DNA from: Stereum hirsutum FP-91666 SS1
Lineage: Eukaryota > Basidiomycota > Agaricomycetes > Russulales > Stereaceae
NCBI RefSeq assembly: GCF_000264905.1
Contig: NW_006763141.1
Span: forward strand, 1,128,943 to 1,192,942
Direction of reading: 5' to 3'
Length of the DNA: 64,000 nt
The notes beneath the pieces were generated by a model. It made no database searches. It saw nothing but the letters and a program-made list of their open reading frames with translations, and was not told where the DNA came from. The translations under genes were made by a program, and so were the position numbers. Positions 32,940 through 44,000 of the stretch are shown in pieces. Every line of letters starts with the position of its first letter. Positions within the stretch are counted from its first letter, which is position 1.

Positions 32940-34892
32940 TCAGTCTTCGTCGCTGGATGAACTATCCTCCCTCTCCGAGTCTGAGCACTCCTCCTTTTCC
33001 CCATCAACCTGGAGCCCAATCTCAGAGTCTATCTCCTCGATCGTTGGAACAACAGCCTCCAGCCTCCACAGCTCATCCCTGAAGATCCTACATCCTATCA
33101 ACCGCAGGCATTGAACGGGAGCAACCTCCAACCGCCGAGTTAGCAGAGACAAAAGCAGAGCCTGACTACTCTTCGCAACACCCTTCCTACACGGAACCAA
33201 CGCGGACAGCGCTCACGGAGATCGACGTTCTTCAGCTCGAGAGTTTCCAGCCTTGGGAGGTAGTGCCCGAGATTGTGTTCCAACGACACCATGGTATGTT
33301 CATCGGCGAAGTTGTAGCCTTTATCATATTCGAAGCGGGCAACCTTTACGTTGACGAGATGAGCAATGCCATGATCCCAAAGTGCGCGAGTGGATACACC
33401 GCGAACCAGGATAGTCTCGACGGTATGCCAGACGGGGATGTGACTGAATACAGCACGGATGGCCAATCTGGCGTCTTTCCTGTCTGACACGCGCCCTGTC
33501 CCGAATGTAAACAAAGGTGAGTGGTCGGAGTCGAACACTCCTAAATCGCCGATAGCTTGAGTCACGGAAGGAATATGACCGATCGCACGAAGCGCAAAAG
33601 AGTCCGCATCGCAGGAGATCAGTAGATGATGAAGAGGCGAGGGTGGATCTCGGGACAAATGGACGTTGAGCTCGGAGATGAGTGGAGTATACCCTTCCAA
33701 TGAGCAGATCCGGTCTAAAGAAATGCTGGACGTATTCGGTAGTTCCAAGGCGCTCAATAAAGCTGCACAATGGACGTCGTGCCCTCTTAGGGCGATCAAT
33801 TTGAGGCGGGGGAGTCGGACGCGCTGCCTAGGGGGAAGAGAGACTGCGGTGGCCGAATCCTTTCGGAGAAGCTTTAAATACTCGAGCCGGGGGCTGGCTT
33901 TGAGAACATCCAGGATCCGATCGTACGAAAGATACCAGTCGCATTCTTCCAACGTAAGTCGAACCAGGTCTTGAAATGATAAAGCAGCCCAGGAATTGTC
34001 GACACAGTAGAGAGTAAGCTCGTGAAGGCGCGGAAAATGGTTCGCGAGAAAGTCAGGTCGGAGTGTGATGGGACTAGAGGTACCTGTATGACGGATTTCG
34101 AGTGTTCTGAGCTTGGGTGCAGGCGCAGTGCACGATTGTAGAGGGAGTGATTCTATTAGACTGTAGCGAACATTTGAAATGAGGATGAGGACCTCTACAC
34201 TGTCGAGGTGCTTAGACAGCTGTTCAGAGACCTTTGAGGAGACGGAGAATGGGGTTCGCCTCCCGACCATACGAGAACTCTCTTCTAACACGAGGTGCAA
34301 GGGCGCGGACTCAGCACGTTTGAGCATCTCCAAGAACCACTTTGATCCAAGATGGAGTGCGGGCTTTCTCCACAAGGAAGGGATGCTCATAGCAACTTCT
34401 CTCCAGTGATGGCACACATGTGTCACCACCATCCAGTGAAGAGTACAGCGAAAGTTCAGATTTTCCTCGTGGAGGGAATATCGGGCGAGGTGGCGGTCAA
34501 GTGGATCGTCCTCCGCGAGTATCGTGAATATGCGTGCCAGGATGTCGAAGGGAAGTTTTCCAACTGAAGCGAGCTCATTGAACTTGGACTGGAAGGATCC
34601 TAGCAGCCATTGGAGAGAAGCGATTTCACTACGAATTTTGTGACGGGCGGTGCCGAGAACATCGGCTTGTTGCAGAGCTGTGAGGTCGTAGACCGCAAAC
34701 GAGCTACAGAGTCCCAATAGGACCGCACGCTATGAAGAAATATTTTTGAGGATTCGAAAGGATTCTCAAAGTGCGATGATCAAAGGCTTACTCTGGAAAG
34801 TCTTCGTTTACGCCTGATTGAGGATTGTTTGAACTGATGGTGTCACTTGCTGAAGGCGTTGTCATTTTCGTGCTTTTGTTAAGGATGGCCAT
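32940..34892 (-). CDS. F-box-like / leucine-rich protein with a frame break near its end
   Basis: The main frame runs to 33140 and includes IRSEIASLQWLLGSFQ, LPFDILARIFTILA, the F-box core VVTHVCHHWREVAMSIPSL and many L-x-x-L repeats up to LETLELKNV. The natural C-terminus lies in another frame: LLTRRLEVAPVQCLRLIGC through an acidic SDSEREDSSSSDED to a stop at 32940. Either a weak 56 nt intron (donor GTCGAT) or a one-base shift near 33210 links them. A 5' exon from ATG 34892 (MAILNKSTKM) through an intron ending at ~34733 is likely, but its exact donor is unclear. It converges with the F-box gene at 30437-32414 and shares its class but not close sequence. Confidence 0.75.
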
Positions 34893-35403
34893 GAAGACGT
34901 CTCAGTATAGTAGTAAAAAATACTCTACAACCTTGATACGGAGACTCACGAGATATAGCTAAAATTTTTTGCGGTGAAATGATGGTCTGAGAGGAAGAAG
35001 TGGCACGGTACTTTGTTGTGGTGTCATTACATTATTTTATGCGGAGCTCGAACGATGCCGGCGCATTCCGGAACCTAAGCTCTCAACATCGTCGACGGCG
35101 ACGAGTTGGCCTCAGTCATTATACTGTACACATCGCAGTCATCTCGCCTCGACAGGGATTACTGTTTTCATCTGTCACTGGAGCCTCAGTCTCAACTTGT
35201 TCAGCGCCATGGTCACAAACAGAGGTGCTGGCATTAAGTTCCATACAAGATATAACGAACATCGCATAATGCATAATCATAGGAAGTCATAAAAAAGACA
35301 TGAAGGGCATAAAGGTAGTAAGTCGTCAGTTTGTTGTCAATGGAAAAGCATAGTCAAGGCTGACATGAAGGAGTGTCCAGAGCGGACGCGAGGTCAAGTC
35401 CAG
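34893..35403. other. intergenic
   Basis: Upstream of one F-box gene and downstream of zinc-finger paralogue 3. It is AT-rich relative to the genes and no coding frame was recognised. Confidence 0.5.
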
Positions 35404-36676
35404 TTACTTACGAGCAAAATTCAACGACGCCTTGCGCTCAGATAGCTCTCCAGGACGGTACACAAACTTATTCACCTCCTGTTCATAGATCCACACCTTT
35501 CTCTTGGCATCCTCCTCCGTCCATCTACCCTCTTTCATCATCCGCTCCATAATGAAACCCACTCTCCATGTCCACTCCTCGGAATCGATTCCATGACACT
35601 CCGTCATATGTTTGTTGAGGTCAGTGCCCCGTCTCATCTTGCGGTCCCTCTTGGGACAGCTTCTATACGGGCAATACTTTATCCCTCCCGTGTAGTCGGA
35701 CGGGATGCCCCAGCGCTTCTCCCAGCCAGGAACAGAGCGATCGTCGTCGTGCGCCACAGAGGTACAGATGTGGCGATAATATTCTTGGATACGGCCGTAA
35801 GTTATGGGCTTTCGCTCGAAACAACCGGGAATCGGGCAGTTGAAAGGGCCCTTCTTCTTTCCCGGATTCGCTGGTTCGGACTCGCCTCCTTGACGAACGA
35901 GTGGAGGCTCTGCGCAGGAAGGGACACTCTCGCTCGAGGAAGGCTCTTGTTTGACGACTTCGGCCACAGTGTCCGTCCGCGCCAGAAGGTACTGGATGGT
36001 CTCGTCCACCTTGCGCTTCCTCCGTGGGACTTGTAGGTCATGGGAATCTGGAGCCTCCCTCTTTATCATAGGGGACGACGGCGTCTCTGTCCATTCCATC
36101 ACCGTAGCTGAGGGCACAGATGCTTGAGACGGAACGTCGTCCATGTCGACATCTATCGGCTCGTCACGAGTACCGCATCGAGCAGAGCAGTGATGCGAGG
36201 GATGACGAGGTGTGCACGCCGATGAAGTGCTCCTGCCAGCAGGCGTAGGAAGATGATGCGTAGTGACAGGCAGGGCTGGTGCAGACGGGACATCCGGAAT
36301 CGCTCGTTCTTCTCTCGATGGTGTAAGATGCGTCCCTCCTGAGCGTCTGATCGCAACTACCATCGATCCAGGACACAGGAAGGGATAACGCATGGCCAGA
36401 GAGACGGGAACCAGGACATGTGTCTGATGTTTGATGTTTAGAGAAGTAAGAAAATCAGTAAGTCAGAGATGGAGAAGATGAAAGACGCACCGGGCCCGCA
36501 CCGATAGCGAGAAATATACCAGGATGGCGGTCCGTCGGATGTACTATGAACGTAGGAGGCTGAGGAGGCTGAGGAGCGTGAGGCCTGGACACGTCGTTCG
36601 TGGATTGGGACATCTGAGAGAGGATCTCGTGCATTCGCATCTCGCTCGCAGTAAGATTAAGCGGGTTTGGTTCCAT
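35404..36676 (-). CDS. zinc-finger protein, paralogue 3 of 3
   Basis: Exons 36676-36491 and 36423-35404 joined by a 67 bp phase-0 intron give 401 residues. The N-terminal exon (SEMRMHEILSQMSQS) lacks the VW/IWDL motif of the other two. The C-terminal module has CPIPGCFERKPITYGRIQEY followed by YRHIC, then DRSVPGWEKRWGI, CPYRSC, HMTECHG and a tail with AKRKVWIYEQEVNKF like paralogue 1. A basic stretch (RRKRK) precedes it. A TATATAA box 107 bases upstream matches the promoter layout of the family. Confidence 0.85.
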
Positions 36677-36782
36677 CTTGGTGTTTCAGATAGCACAACA
36701 CAGAAAACGGGAGAATGCGAGTGATAGACTGTTTGGGGTTGAGGGAGCAGATGAGTGTCGTTAAGAATCCTGTCTGCCACCT

Positions 36783-36789
36783 TATATAT
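36783..36789 (-). promoter_or_regulatory. TATA box of zinc-finger paralogue 3
   Basis: TATATAA on the minus strand, 107 bases from the ATG at 36676, as in the other two paralogues. Confidence 0.6.
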
Positions 36790-38069
36790 GGTTTCAGTTC
36801 CTCGTTGGCCGCTTTGTTGACCTATATTATAGGCAATTCTTGGTGCCACACGGACTCGTTTTCAAATCTGCGTGCGGCACCTTTCGCTTTGATGTGATGC
36901 CTCCCAGTGCCTCCCTTGGCCACAACGGTTTCCGTGACACGAACAAAGAAAAGATTAGCCGTATTTGGCTATCTAGTCACTGATTCGTCGGCGATTGTGA
37001 TGATTTTCGTGCCAGTTGCGGAGGATACTGATCGGAACTTTTTCCTGCAAGATTTGCCGTGCCACAGGTAGGCGAGGGCCCTGGCGTCTTCCGCTTTGTT
37101 CATGGCAGCAACCACTCACTGCTGTGTGGACGCATTGTTGGGTGTTGGTTCTACTTACGGAACAAGGTTCTTTCGATAATCCCCCTATCTGATATCAAGA
37201 CAACGCCGGGGCCTCTTTCACTTTCGCATTGCCTTTCAAGGAACGACCATTGTTCTCGCCGGGATGGAAGAAAACGCCGACGTACTTGCTCACGATGATG
37301 AGTGGCTAAACTGGGCAACAGTGCCAGCTACTGTTCCAGCAGCCTGCGGATAGCTTTCTCTGTGCCCACTGGCGCAGCCTGCTCGTCTGAGTTGTCTAGA
37401 GACGCGTGAAATGTTCTTCGGCTAGGATTATTGAGGTTGTGGCCTGAAGTGAGGGTCAGCTATGATGTGTTGATTCTCAATGAGAGCGCGAAATAGTGCT
37501 TTGAAGATCAAATGCACTTTATTTACTCCCTTGTAGTACATAGTAGTACTACCGCTTCAGTGCTTGAGTCCTGAGTTACCTCACTTGAATAGTCGTAGCA
37601 GGTGGTGGTGGCCCAACACGGTCGGCCGAGTCGACCGAGGCCCCTAAATACAAGCGCGGACAAACTCCGTGCTCCGTTCTCCCGCTCGTTCACCAATATA
37701 ATGTATCGCTGTGAACTCGTGTCAGGCTCACATCGTCCACTCACATGTCGTGCGAAGACAAGCAACTGCCGTGGGCCAAGACGTCCTCTTCCATCGATTC
37801 CGACATACCGAAGTGGATACCCACGGAAACGGGTTAGCTTCGTGATCGTGGACCTCTGCTTACTGTTAGCCAATCGAATGCGGCCTCGTACGATGCTCCC
37901 GCTTTTCTCGAGAGCACACCGGAAATTATAAAGGGTCGTTGTTCGCACAGTGGACAATGACCGCATCCCACCCACCCACTTTCGTACTTGTCGCTGGGCT
38001 GCGAAGCTTGCTGTTGGTTTCGCTCCTGATTTCTCTTGTTCTTTGACCTCGTCTATTTTTAAAATCGCA
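36790..38069. other. intergenic
   Basis: Shared upstream region of zinc-finger paralogue 3 and the divergently transcribed aldehyde dehydrogenase. The minus-strand frame at 37523-38095 (190 codons) has no domain and an erratic composition; I do not call it. Confidence 0.5.
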
Positions 38070-40544
38070 ATGGCTGAATTCGAGCTGAAGTACACTCCTC
38101 AGGCTGAAGTCCAATCTGTTCGTCACTTTTCGCTTTCACTTTTCCAACCATACTCACATGACCACCATCCAGATCTACGACACCCTCCAACGTTCCTTCC
38201 GCAAAGGCGTCGCCCGCCCTCTCGGCTACCGCAAACATCAGCTCTACCGACTCGCCCGTCTCCTCAAAGAAAACAAAGAAGCCATCCTCGCCGCAGAGCA
38301 CGCCGACCTCGGTAAACCAGCTCAAGAATGCCTGGTTGGCGAGATCGGCGCGATGATGGACAGGAGCATTAAGAGTGCGGAGTCGCTGGAGGAGTGGTCG
38401 AAACCGCAGAATGTGGAGGTGCCGGAGTGGCAGAAGACGTGGAGTCCGAAGGTGTTTAGCATTCCGAAGGGCGTGGTGTTGATTATTTCGTGAGTGTATC
38501 TTTTTCTTGCTTTTCCTGTCTTTTTCCCCTTCAATCTCGTCGTGCGCCGTGGGTTTGCGCAGCTGTTTGGTCTGAGGTGGACCAGTCGGGTTTTACGAAC
38601 GCAATAGCGAGAGCTTCGTAGATGTGCGTGGGGACGGATGAGAATATCTTCACCGGTTCTGCATATATGACGGTAGCAGAAGACGCGACGAGTTCTGCTG
38701 TGCCTTTTCCATACCCACATTATTGAAAGCGAGGTCATGAGAAGATCATGAGGTTTATTTTAACCTCCCTTTCGACTCATCTGAACGGTCGTATGACCGG
38801 CCAGATGGAGGACTCTAGTCCATCCCCATTCGACATGCTCTGTTTTTTTTGAACACCTCGATTTCGTCAAGGCTGTCCGCGCCACACGCTTCACCCAACT
38901 GTGGCGGGCCACAACCCCTATCTTGCATACCCTACATCCACAATCCCACCTTTTCCGTATCTTCCTCTCACCTATATCCTGACATTGATCTCCCAACCCT
39001 TCACAGACCCTGGAACTACCCAACGACCCTCTCCCTCCAACCTCTCATCGGCGCCATCGCAGCAGGCTGCCCCGCCGTGCTCAAGCCCTCCGAAATCTCA
39101 TCACACCACTCCGCGTTGCTCGCTGAGCTTATCCCGAAGTATCTCGATCCGGAGGCATACGCGGTCGTTAATGGGGGTATAGAGGAGACGACGAGGGTGT
39201 TGGAGTTTAAGTGGGATCATAGTGCGTACTACGTTCTCATTTCCCACCAATTTTCGGTCTTGCGAGGAAGTTCTGGGTTCGATGGCTTGCTGATGGTATG
39301 TGCGACGTGGTGGTGGGTACAGTTTTCTACACGGGCAATGGACGCGTAGCGCGTATTATCGCGGCAGCGGCAGCAAAACACCTCACGCCGTGCAACCTCG
39401 AACTCGGCGGAAAATCGCCCGTCGTCATCGATCCCGATTCATGCGACCTGAAGATAGCGGCAAAGAGGATTTTATGCGGAAAGACCACCAATGCAGGACA
39501 GGTGCGCTTTCCAGCCTCTTCTTCCATCCTTCTCTTCTCCTCCTACACTCCTACTTACAACTTCAAATCACACAGATCTGTGTCTGCCCAGACTACGTCC
39601 TCATCCCCCGTCACGCCCAAGACGCCTTCATCTCCGCCCTCCGCGAAGCCCACGACTCATTCTACCCGCCCTCTTCCGGCTCTCCACTCGACTCGCCCTC
39701 CTTCGGCTCTATTATCAATAAAGTGCAGTATGAGAGGTTGAAGGATATGAAGAGGAGGACAAAGGCGGAGTTGGTGCTTGGGGGTGGGGAGGACGAGGCG
39801 AGGAGGAGGTTTGAGCCGAGTGTGTGGAGGGATGTGAGGGAGGGGGATAGTTTGCTTGAGATGGAGATATTTGGCCCGTTTTTGCCTATCGTTCCCGTGG
39901 AGGATATTAACGAGGCGATCGAGTATATCAATGACCAGTGCGTTTTTATCTCTGCTTTAATGGTTCATATCGCTTACGGGCCGTTGCTGCACTTTTACAG
40001 TCCATCACCACTGGTGTTATATTCATTTACGACAGATCCAAAAGTCAAACAAGCACGTACGTCTCTCCTTCACCACTTTGTAGTACCCACACTCATAAAA
40101 TCATGCAATATAGTTCTCGAGAGGACACGAAGCGGCAATCTAGTCTTCAACGACGTAGTCCAGCAACTATCAGTGAACGAACTCCCCTTCTCCGGAATCG
40201 GAGAGTCAGGATGTAAGTCTCCTCACCCTCCTCACCCTCCTTCCCCTCCTCTCCTCTTCCTCCTCATCCTTACGGTGCAGTACATCTCACCCTCTTTCCC
40301 CTCACACACAGATGGCTACCAAATCATGAAATACACCTACGAAGCCTTCTCCCACCTCCGCGCCTCCATCGATATCCCGTACGCTTACGAACCGTTCCTG
40401 GCTGCGCGGTACGCGCCGTATACGAAGGAGAAGACGAGCATTATTGCGGTGGCGAGTGAGATGGAGGTGCCGGAGAGTGAGTGGCCGGTGAGGGGTGGCG
40501 AGGAGAGGAAGGCGAATGGGAGTGCGAATGGGAATTCGCATTGA
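38070..40544 (+). CDS. class-3 (fatty) aldehyde dehydrogenase
   Basis: Eight exons (38070-38117, 38173-38489, 39007-39221, 39323-39501, 39576-39937, 40001-40056, 40114-40212, 40312-40544) give 502 residues. ALDH3 signatures: [38 protein letters not shown] with the catalytic Glu, [13 protein letters not shown] with the catalytic Cys directly after [13 protein letters not shown], and [13 protein letters not shown]. It oxidises medium- and long-chain aldehydes to acids with NAD(P)+, and the fungal Hfd1 type acts in lipid-aldehyde breakdown. The N-terminus has no clear targeting signal and no C-terminal membrane helix is seen. Intron 2 (38490-39006) is 517 bp, far longer than the others. Confidence 0.92.
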
Positions 40545-41054
40545 GCAGGCCGCAGAAGACGCTGGGAGTGGGTCTATCTGACGGTTTGTAAGGGTGAGAC
40601 GTATGGGGGTCATTGAGGAGCCAGCTCGACCTCTATTCATTTCATCGTTCGTGGCGGTCGGTTCTCTGGAGATTGGCAGGCAGAGTTGAAGTATATGCAC
40701 GATTTGCTTATGCGCTTCTGTATCATGACATTCTCTGTCGATTCCATGTATAAACAGCCTATCATCTTCTACTTAATTGACGTCCTCAGATACACCTCAC
40801 AAAGAAACCACAGTCTGTACTTTCCTCGTCATTGAGTGGGCCACCGCCACCGGTAGATAGGGGTGTGAACCACGTGGTGCATGTTCCCTTATCCCCGGAC
40901 TCTATGATTAGAACGATATTACCAGGGTCCTCGTCGCACTCCATCCCATCGCCTCGCCTTCACGACGAACCACACTCCTCCACACAGTCCACAAAATATC
41001 CACTGTTTTTACCCTTTTACGATTGTACTCATCTCTTAACCAAGTCTGAACACA
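40545..41054. other. intergenic
   Basis: Short spacer between the aldehyde dehydrogenase and mannosidase genes, both on the plus strand. No gene recognised. Confidence 0.5.
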
Positions 41055-44000
41055 ATGGGAGGCGGTCATCACGGTCACTCACACGGTCCCCCACCTGGAC
41101 CCCACCACAACCCGAACAACACTCCCAACGGCCCCGGAAACAGTTCGTACTACGAGCAGCAGAACTTCACTCCCGGTGCGAAATGGATCAAAGACTTGAC
41201 GAAAAACCGACTCTGGACGTTCGAGGGGGGACATTTCTCGGACGTGAATCTCTCGAGCGTTATGTATGATCAGAGGGTGGACGACGAGAAGTTGATTCAG
41301 CTGGAGGTGTGGAGTGCGCCGGGGAGGGAGAAGCCGACGTTTGAGGAGGCGATGGGGAAGGATAAGGAGTATAAGAAGGCGAAGAAGGGGGATAGGTTTG
41401 GACCTTCTTGTACGTCTATTCTTTATGGTGGTTGAGGCGATGGTACTGATACGTACTTGTGGTTGTTTTATGTAGGGGTACGCTGTCGTTTTGTTTTTAT
41501 ATGTCTGTGCGATGGTATTCACTGAATATTGATAGACAAACCACTGGTGGAAAGTGACGGTGCATATCCCTGACGACTGGAAGAAGTATGATACCGTTCA
41601 ATGTGAGTTACCATTTACCACAAGCCATATTATTGCATGAACTAATATTTCTCGGTAGTCGAGTTTGACCCTGGCTGTGAGGCCATGATTTATACGACGG
41701 ACGGTGTACCCTTGCAAGGTTTGTCGCACCTCTGACTTTGTTTCTGCACTAGACCGCGGCATCATGCGGTGACGCTCTCGTCCACGTTTCTCGTCGACGA
41801 CGAATGAGCCTTGTGGCCCCGCTATGACATACGACAACCTGCTTTCGGTGCATCTTTTGACATCACGCTTTCGCGTGAGCAGGGTTCTGTGTGGTCAGCG
41901 TTGGGTCAGCGGGTGCAGAAGGAGTAACCGTGGCTGAGAAACTGACGTCGGTGCCAGACACAAGCCGTACACATTCTTGGTATGCGCACTGCTGCATTTA
42001 GTACAGTGGACTCCCAAACATCGCAGCCACAATGGTGTGGTCCGATCGGGAAGCTCGATGCCCTTTTCCTGACGCGTCCCATCGCGTCCATGGCGTGGTT
42101 CACCCTCCTTACTGTTAGCCCCTATTCGTATTAGGCCTCTCGCCACAGTTGTCTCGACTCTTTCAATTTCGACTTTACGAGACCGTGAATTAATTTACAC
42201 TTTTGACCTTGCCTCCGATACGATTCCTGATACACCCATACTAATCCACTTCGTCCCTTGCCCTTTCCTCGTTCTGCAGGAATCACTGGAGGTTACGGTG
42301 GCGACCGGCGCGTCGAGTATATCATTCCTCACGATATCCGGAAGAAGGGAACACACCACTTCGTCATCGAATCGAGCTGCAACGGCATGTTTGGCGTCCC
42401 TTGGGATGGGGATACCATCTCTCCTCCAGACGTAAGTCCCCACCTTCCCCCTCTGTCCATATGCCGTCGTTAATCCTTGCTCATTACATTATGACTATTG
42501 TCATGGGCCTGTAACAGATGAACCGCTACTTCAACCTCGCCTCTGCCGACCTCGTCGTCCCCAACACCTCTGCCTGGGGCCTCCACTGGGACTTCCAGAC
42601 CTTGCGCGAACTAGCAGACTCCCTCCCTGGAAACTCACCCCTCCAGAACAAGGCCATCGTCACGGCGAACAAGATCATGAACACGTTCGACAAGACCAAG
42701 CCGGAGGAGTCTATCAAAGAGGCGAGGAAGATCGCGGAGGAGGTATTTGGGGAGGGCTGGGAGAAGTTGAGGGAGGGGGTTTATAAGGAGGGGTGGGAGA
42801 AGGGGGATACGAGGATTTGGGGGATTGGGCATTGTCATATTGATACCGCTTGGTGAGTTTTGGTCCTGGCCTTTTGACTTTGGTAGGGGATGAGGCTGCT
42901 GACGGGTGTGGGCTGCGATTTTTTTGTTTTGCATTGGTAGGTTGTGGCCGTATCGCGTCACGCAACAGAAGGTGGCGAGGTCATGGTCTACGCAGGTTGA
43001 TCTTATGGAGCGATATCCCGAGCACCGGTTCACTGCGAGTTCGGCGCAACAGTATAAATGGCTTGAGCAGGTCGGTTCAGAGGCCCCGCATGCTGTGCTT
43101 TATATCTCCTTTTTACTAACCATTTTACTCGAACGTAGCTCTACCCGCCCCTCTTCGAGCGCGTCAAGGAACAGATTCTCTCGGGGAAGTTCCACCTCGT
43201 TGGTGGGTCTTGGGTCGAGAATGGTACGTTCATCAAACCATCCACCACCTTCCCTAATTTCTCGCTGCCTCCTAATCTTCCTCTTTCTCTCCCTCCATGT
43301 TTTTGTCGGCTCGAACTGACGGTCCCTGGCTCCCCATCTTTCGTGATACATCGTTCACACCACAGACGCAAACATGCCCTCCGGCGAAGCCCTCGCCCGC
43401 CAAATGATCTTTGGCCAGCGCTTCTTCGAGTCCCGCTTCGGCATACGATGCGAGACGGCGTGGTTGCCTGATTCGTTTGGGTTGACGGGCGCGTTGCCGC
43501 AGTTGATCAGGTTGGCGGGGATGGATAACTTCTTTACGCAGAAGCTGAGCTGGTGCGTCCATTTTCTACTCTTCATCACCCTTCTATGTCTCTCGTGCTA
43601 CTGCTCGTTATATTTTCCCCTTCAATTTCTGTTCTATGTGGCCCAAATGCATGGTATGTCAAATGAGTAGTGATGGTACTGACGTCGAGTTATGGATGGG
43701 TGCGGACCAATAGGAACAATATCAATGTCTTCCCGCATTCTACGTTCAACTGGGTCGGTATCGACGGCACGCAGGTGTTATGCCACATGACTCCTGTCGG
43801 TACGCCTCTTTCCCTCATGCTCTCCGCAGTCTTCTCCCCTTTCCTTGCCTCTATGTCCTGGGCTCCGTGTCTGAAAGCAGACGTCGATGTCGGCTTGGAT
43901 TGCAGATACGTACACCGCGCAGGCCACAGTCGGAGATGTGCAGAAAGGGATCCAGAACCATAAGGTTGGTCTCGTCTTACCCGTCCATGTTATACAGACA

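Noticed and set aside
37523..38095. Minus-strand frame of 190 codons opposite the aldehyde dehydrogenase 5' end
   Set aside because: Overlaps the promoter and first exon of a certain gene; no domain or consistent composition.
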